This document shows positions 61,303 to 64,000 of a stretch of 64,000 nt of DNA, in pieces. A model generated the notes under the pieces. The model was not told where the DNA came from and did no database searches. It saw only the letters and a program-made list of their open reading frames with translations. The position numbers and the translations under genes are program-made. This DNA comes from JBHGYD01 sp041920415 (GTDB lineage: Bacteria > Bacillota > Bacilli > Bacillales > Anoxybacillaceae), in the NCBI GenBank assembly GCA_041920415.1, contig JBHGYD010000003.1, positions 154,451-218,450 of the forward strand, given 5' to 3'. Position 1 is the first letter of the stretch. Every line of letters starts with the position of its first letter.

Positions 61303-62526
61303 ATGAAAGCGAAAGCAAAAACCATTATTTTAGCTTTATCGGTAACGTTGTTTGCCGTGTCTCTCATTTGTTATCCACAACAATCACTCGAAGCATCGAT
61401 TCGTGGTTTAAATATGTGGTGGGAAGTAGTTTTTCCATCATTATTACCTTTCTTTATCGTTTCTGAGTTGTTAATCGGCTTTGGAGTCGTCAATTTACTC
61501 GGTGTCCTGTTAGAACCGCTCATGCGACCACTTTTTAAAGTTCCTGGTATCGGTGGTTTCGTCTGGGCGATGGGAATGGCGTCTGGATATCCGTCAGGAG
61601 CAAAGCTTACGGCCCGATTATACCAAGAAAAACAACTCTCCACTATCGAAGCGGAGCGACTTGCCTCATTTACTAACTCGTCGAATCCTTTATTTATTTT
61701 CGGAGCGGTTTCCGTCGGTTTTTTTCATAATCCTAACCTTGGAATCATCTTTGCTCTCTCTCACTATATTGGTAACATTTGTGTCGGTCTACTCATGCGA
61801 TTTCACGGCAAAACGGACGAAAAAACACTTCATATGAACCACCAACATTCTCTTTCACTTCGAAGTGCGTTTCGTGTATTGCACGAAACACGTTTAAAAA
61901 ACAAGCAGCCATTAGGAAAATTGTTAGGAGATGCAGTACGGTCTTCCATCCAAACGTTGTTAATGATTGGTGGGTTTATTATTCTCTTTTCCGTCATTAA
62001 TAAACTTTTATATATGATTCATATTACAAACCAAATCGCCTTCATTTTTCAATATATCCTTGGCGTATTCCAATTTTCAAAAGAGTTAAGTATCCCGTTC
62101 ATTTCCGGGTTATTTGAAATTACACTTGGCAGTCAAATGATTAGCCAAATCGAGAACGCTGGATTGCTAGAAAAGGCAATAGTAACAAGCTTTATTCTTT
62201 CTTTCGGTGGCTTTTCTGTACAAGCACAAGTCGCGAGTATTCTTGCAGAAGCGAACATTCGTTTTCAACCCTTCTTTATCGCACGAATGATTCACGGCTG
62301 CTTTGCTGCTTGTCTTACATACCTTTTATGGAAACCGCTTTATATCAACTTCCACTCGGTCAATGAAAGCGTGCGAGCAATCCCTGTATTTTTTACAGAA
62401 CATGCACATTTTTGGCTATTTGAATACTGGAGATTTTTAATACGATATGGTCCGATTATTACGATTATGTTTCTGTTTATGTACGTATTATTGCTTGCGG
62501 CAGCATTCAATAAAGAGGCTGACTGA
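61303..62526 (+). CDS. ylbJ: Sporulation integral membrane protein YlbJ
   Basis: The 407-residue protein has about eight to ten hydrophobic helices and the YlbJ/nucleoside-recognition-like motifs P-S-L-L-P-F-F-I-V-S-E-L and G-Y-P-S-G-A-K-L. It is required for spore cortex formation in B. subtilis and is transcribed there by sigma-E. A GGGGGGC site precedes the ATG. I could not place a sigma-E promoter with confidence in the 149 bases upstream. Confidence 0.92.
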   Translation: MKAKAKTIILALSVTLFAVSLICYPQQSLEASIRGLNMWWEVVFPSLLPFFIVSELLIGFGVVNLLGVLLEPLMRPLFKVPGIGGFVWAMGMASGYPSGAKLTARLYQEKQLSTIEAERLASFTNSSNPLFIFGAVSVGFFHNPNLGIIFALSHYIGNICVGLLMRFHGKTDEKTLHMNHQHSLSLRSAFRVLHETRLKNKQPLGKLLGDAVRSSIQTLLMIGGFIILFSVINKLLYMIHITNQIAFIFQYILGVFQFSKELSIPFISGLFEITLGSQMISQIENAGLLEKAIVTSFILSFGGFSVQAQVASILAEANIRFQPFFIARMIHGCFAACLTYLLWKPLYINFHSVNESVRAIPVFFTEHAHFWLFEYWRFLIRYGPIITIMFLFMYVLLLAAAFNKEAD

Positions 62527-62563
62527 AAAGGTCGTTAAAACATGACCTTTTTCAAGTCAGCTT
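62517..62563. terminator. Bidirectional terminator between ylbJ and coaD
   Basis: A long interrupted hairpin (GCTGACT...AAAGGTC / GACCTTT...AGTCAGC) spans the end of ylbJ, between convergent genes. Confidence 0.75.
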
Positions 62564-62625
62564 TCTCTTTGTAAAAATATAAATCATCTGCTTCCTACCG
62601 CTTAGAAACGGTCGCTAAAAGCTCC

Positions 62626-63117
62626 TCATTCATTATCAGACCTAAATTTTTTACGAAGCGCATCTTCGACAACAGGAGGTACAAGTTCTGAAATGTTGCC
62701 GTTATATTTTGCCACTTCCTTTACAATGCTTGAGCTTAAAAACGCATACTGACTGTTCGTCATCATAAAAAATGTTTCAATATTTTCATCTAATACGCGG
62801 TTCATAGACGTTATTTGCATTTCATACTCAAAATCAGATACAGCGCGCAATCCTCTTAAAATCGCATTGGCGTTTTTGCTACGAGCATAATCGACAAGAA
62901 GACCATGAAACGACTCAACCATCACATTCGGAAATGGCTTTGTTACCTCTCGTAGCAATTCCATCCTTTCTTCAACCGAAAAAAGCGGCTGTTTCGAAGA
63001 ATTATTAAGAACCGCAACATACACTTGATCAAATACTTTCGCACCGCGTCTAATAATATCTAAATGTCCGTATGTTACCGGATCGAAACTTCCCGGACAA
63101 ACCGCAATGCTCGCCAT
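62626..63117 (-). CDS. coaD: Phosphopantetheine adenylyltransferase
   Basis: CoaD transfers AMP from ATP to 4'-phosphopantetheine, the penultimate step of coenzyme A synthesis. The 163-residue enzyme has P-G-S-F-D-P-V-T-Y-G-H (the HxGH-type site as T-Y-G-H), R-G-L-R-A-V-S-D-F and L-S-S-S-I-V-K-E-V-A. Its ATG overlaps the rsmD stop codon (TAATG), as commonly found. Confidence 0.97.
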   Translation of the reverse strand: MASIAVCPGSFDPVTYGHLDIIRRGAKVFDQVYVAVLNNSSKQPLFSVEERMELLREVTKPFPNVMVESFHGLLVDYARSKNANAILRGLRAVSDFEYEMQITSMNRVLDENIETFFMMTNSQYAFLSSSIVKEVAKYNGNISELVPPVVEDALRKKFRSDNE

Positions 63118-63686
63118 TAGATTGATTCTCCTTTCTTCACATAAGCGTAAATCGAAACCGCGGTAATTCCGTAGATTTCATGCTTAACTCTCATTAATTC
63201 TCCAATTTGATTCGGAAGATCGATGTCGTGAGCATGTTCCGCAATTATAAATCCATCTGTTTCAAGAAGAGAGTGCTCATCAATAAAAGAAATGAGCGAC
63301 TGTAGTTTTTGTTTTTTATAAGGCGGGTCGAGAAAAATCAACTGAAACTGCAACCCACGTTTCACAATCGCCTTTAACGCTCTCTCTGCATCATTTCGAT
63401 ATATTTCGGCTTGTTCGGATAACCCACACGTTTCTACATTTTTCCGAATCGTCTGCACAGCTTTTATATCATGGTCGACAAAAATCACACGATCTAATCC
63501 GCGGCTTAACGCTTCAATTCCAAGACCACCGCTACCGCCAAATAAATCTAAACCCATTCCTCCGGAAAAATAAGGACCTACCATATTAAAAATAGCCTCT
63601 TTTACTTTATCCGTTGTCGGTCTTGTTGACATACCAGGAACCGCTTGTAGCGGTCTTCCTTTACACTTTCCTGAAATGACTCTCAT
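63117..63686 (-). CDS. rsmD: 16S rRNA (guanine-966 N2) methyltransferase RsmD
   Basis: The 189-residue methyltransferase starts M-R-V-I-S-G-K-C-K-G-R-P-L. It has the SAM loop G-L-D-L-F-G-G-S-G-G-L-G-I-E-A and the catalytic F-L-D-P-P-Y motif. The start at 63686 is chosen for spacing from GGTG; an ATG one codon earlier is possible. It pairs with coaD as in most Bacilli (ylbH-ylbI). Confidence 0.94.
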   Translation of the reverse strand: MRVISGKCKGRPLQAVPGMSTRPTTDKVKEAIFNMVGPYFSGGMGLDLFGGSGGLGIEALSRGLDRVIFVDHDIKAVQTIRKNVETCGLSEQAEIYRNDAERALKAIVKRGLQFQLIFLDPPYKKQKLQSLISFIDEHSLLETDGFIIAEHAHDIDLPNQIGELMRVKHEIYGITAVSIYAYVKKGESI

Positions 63687-63740
63687 CATCTTCACCACGT
63701 TTTCAAACGTTTTGCCATCCCTATCCTATCATAAACTTCT

Positions 63741-63842
63741 TTATAATACCACTTTGTCATTTAACCCCTTTTTCGAGAAATCTTCCTCCACTAAACGAAG
63801 TGTAGATGAGAAATGCTCATGCAACGAGTACGAATTATTCAT
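63741..63842 (-). CDS. Possible 33-residue protein, unverified
   Basis: A short minus-strand frame (starts M-N-N-S-Y-S-L-H-E-H, contains R-L-V-E-E-D-F-S-K-K-G-L) lies between rsmD and the right-edge gene. The composition is protein-like but the ribosome site is poor and no family is recognised. It might be a remnant. Confidence 0.25.
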   Translation of the reverse strand: MNNSYSLHEHFSSTLRLVEEDFSKKGLNDKVVL

Positions 63843-63873
63843 TACAACATACATATTCCATCACGGCTGTTGA

Positions 63874-64000
63874 TTATCCAAAATTAGGAATACTTCTCCC
63901 GTAAAAATGGGCATGCTCAAATAAGACAGCTACCATCTCTGATTTCCAATCGAGAGGAAGTTGCCCAAATAAAACCCGACGAACGAAAGAAATGAACGTG
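63874..64000 (-). CDS. C-terminal end of an unidentified protein, cut by the window edge
   Basis: The frame is open from the right edge to TAA at 63874-63876 and encodes about 41 residues ending F-E-H-A-H-F-Y-G-R-S-I-P-N-F-G. The amino-acid pattern is protein-like (L-P-L-D-W-K-S-E-M-V-A-V-L). It does not look like YlbG or YlbF, the usual neighbours of rsmD in B. subtilis. I do not recognise it. Confidence 0.5.
   Translation of the reverse strand, partial: TFISFVRRVLFGQLPLDWKSEMVAVLFEHAHFYGRSIPNFG

Noticed and set aside
1..64000. CRISPR arrays, tRNA or rRNA genes, IS elements
   Set aside because: Looked for regular repeats, tRNA-like cloverleafs and transposase motifs on both strands; none seen.

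Overview
The window comes from a low-GC, endospore-forming Firmicute of the Bacillaceae. Gene order and protein sequence look most like the Anoxybacillus/Geobacillus branch; this is inferred from the genes, not from any search. The evidence is the complete pyrR-pyrP-pyrBC-carAB-pyrKDFE operon with three PyrR attenuators, the spoIIGA-sigE-sigG sporulation cluster, SpoVD/SpoVE inside the dcw cell-wall/division cluster, a meso-DAP-type MurE, an Ile T-box before ileS and bshC (bacillithiol). Almost everything lies on the minus strand; only tmcAL and ylbJ are plus.

Layout. (1) Positions 1-11258 are an AT-richer accessory stretch beside the 3' end of the pyr operon. Reading leftward from 11258 it holds a Uma2-type nuclease-like protein, a WYL-domain HTH regulator, and then a tightly packed operon (9186 to 743): a GTPase-only dynamin-like protein, a full-length dynamin-like protein with stalk, a membrane-anchored protein whose reading frame appears to continue out of frame into a long coiled coil, a 1048-residue HerA/FtsK-like ATPase with a Ser/Thr-rich insert, a small PD-(D/E)XK-like protein resembling polymorphic-toxin nuclease domains, and a 99-residue partner translationally coupled to it. 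A frameshifted lipoprotein gene follows at the left edge. This operon is my candidate for a previously undescribed (defence, conflict or membrane-remodelling) system. (2) 11354-23174 is the pyrimidine biosynthesis operon. (3) 23171-31899 carries rluD, lspA, ileS with its T-box, divIVA and the ylmH-ylmG-sepF-ylmE-ylmD-ymxH block. (4) 32007-34682 is sigG-sigE-spoIIGA. (5) 34820-52283 is the dcw cluster from ftsZ back to rsmH. (6) 52546-64000 is bshC, a DUF3397 protein, panE, an rsfA-like regulator, an enoyl-CoA hydratase family gene, rpmF-yceD, tmcAL, ylbL-ylbK, ylbJ, coaD and rsmD, with an unidentified gene fragment running off the right edge.

The housekeeping part resembles Bacillus subtilis, with notable losses from the expected slots: no mraZ before rsmH, no murG between spoVE and murB, no ylyA between ileS and lspA, no bpr between ftsZ and spoIIGA. 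There is one extra gene, an orphan MurE/MurF-type N-terminal domain between murE and mraY. About 52 kb of housekeeping genes show no broken frame that I can see, whereas three apparent one-base frame breaks lie within the first 5 kb of the accessory region.

Functionally, the core region makes UMP, peptidoglycan precursors (MurE, MraY, MurD, MurB), septal synthases (PBP2B, SpoVD, SpoVE), divisome scaffolds (FtsZ, FtsA, SepF, FtsL, DivIB, DivIVA) and the sigma factors that switch the cell into sporulation.
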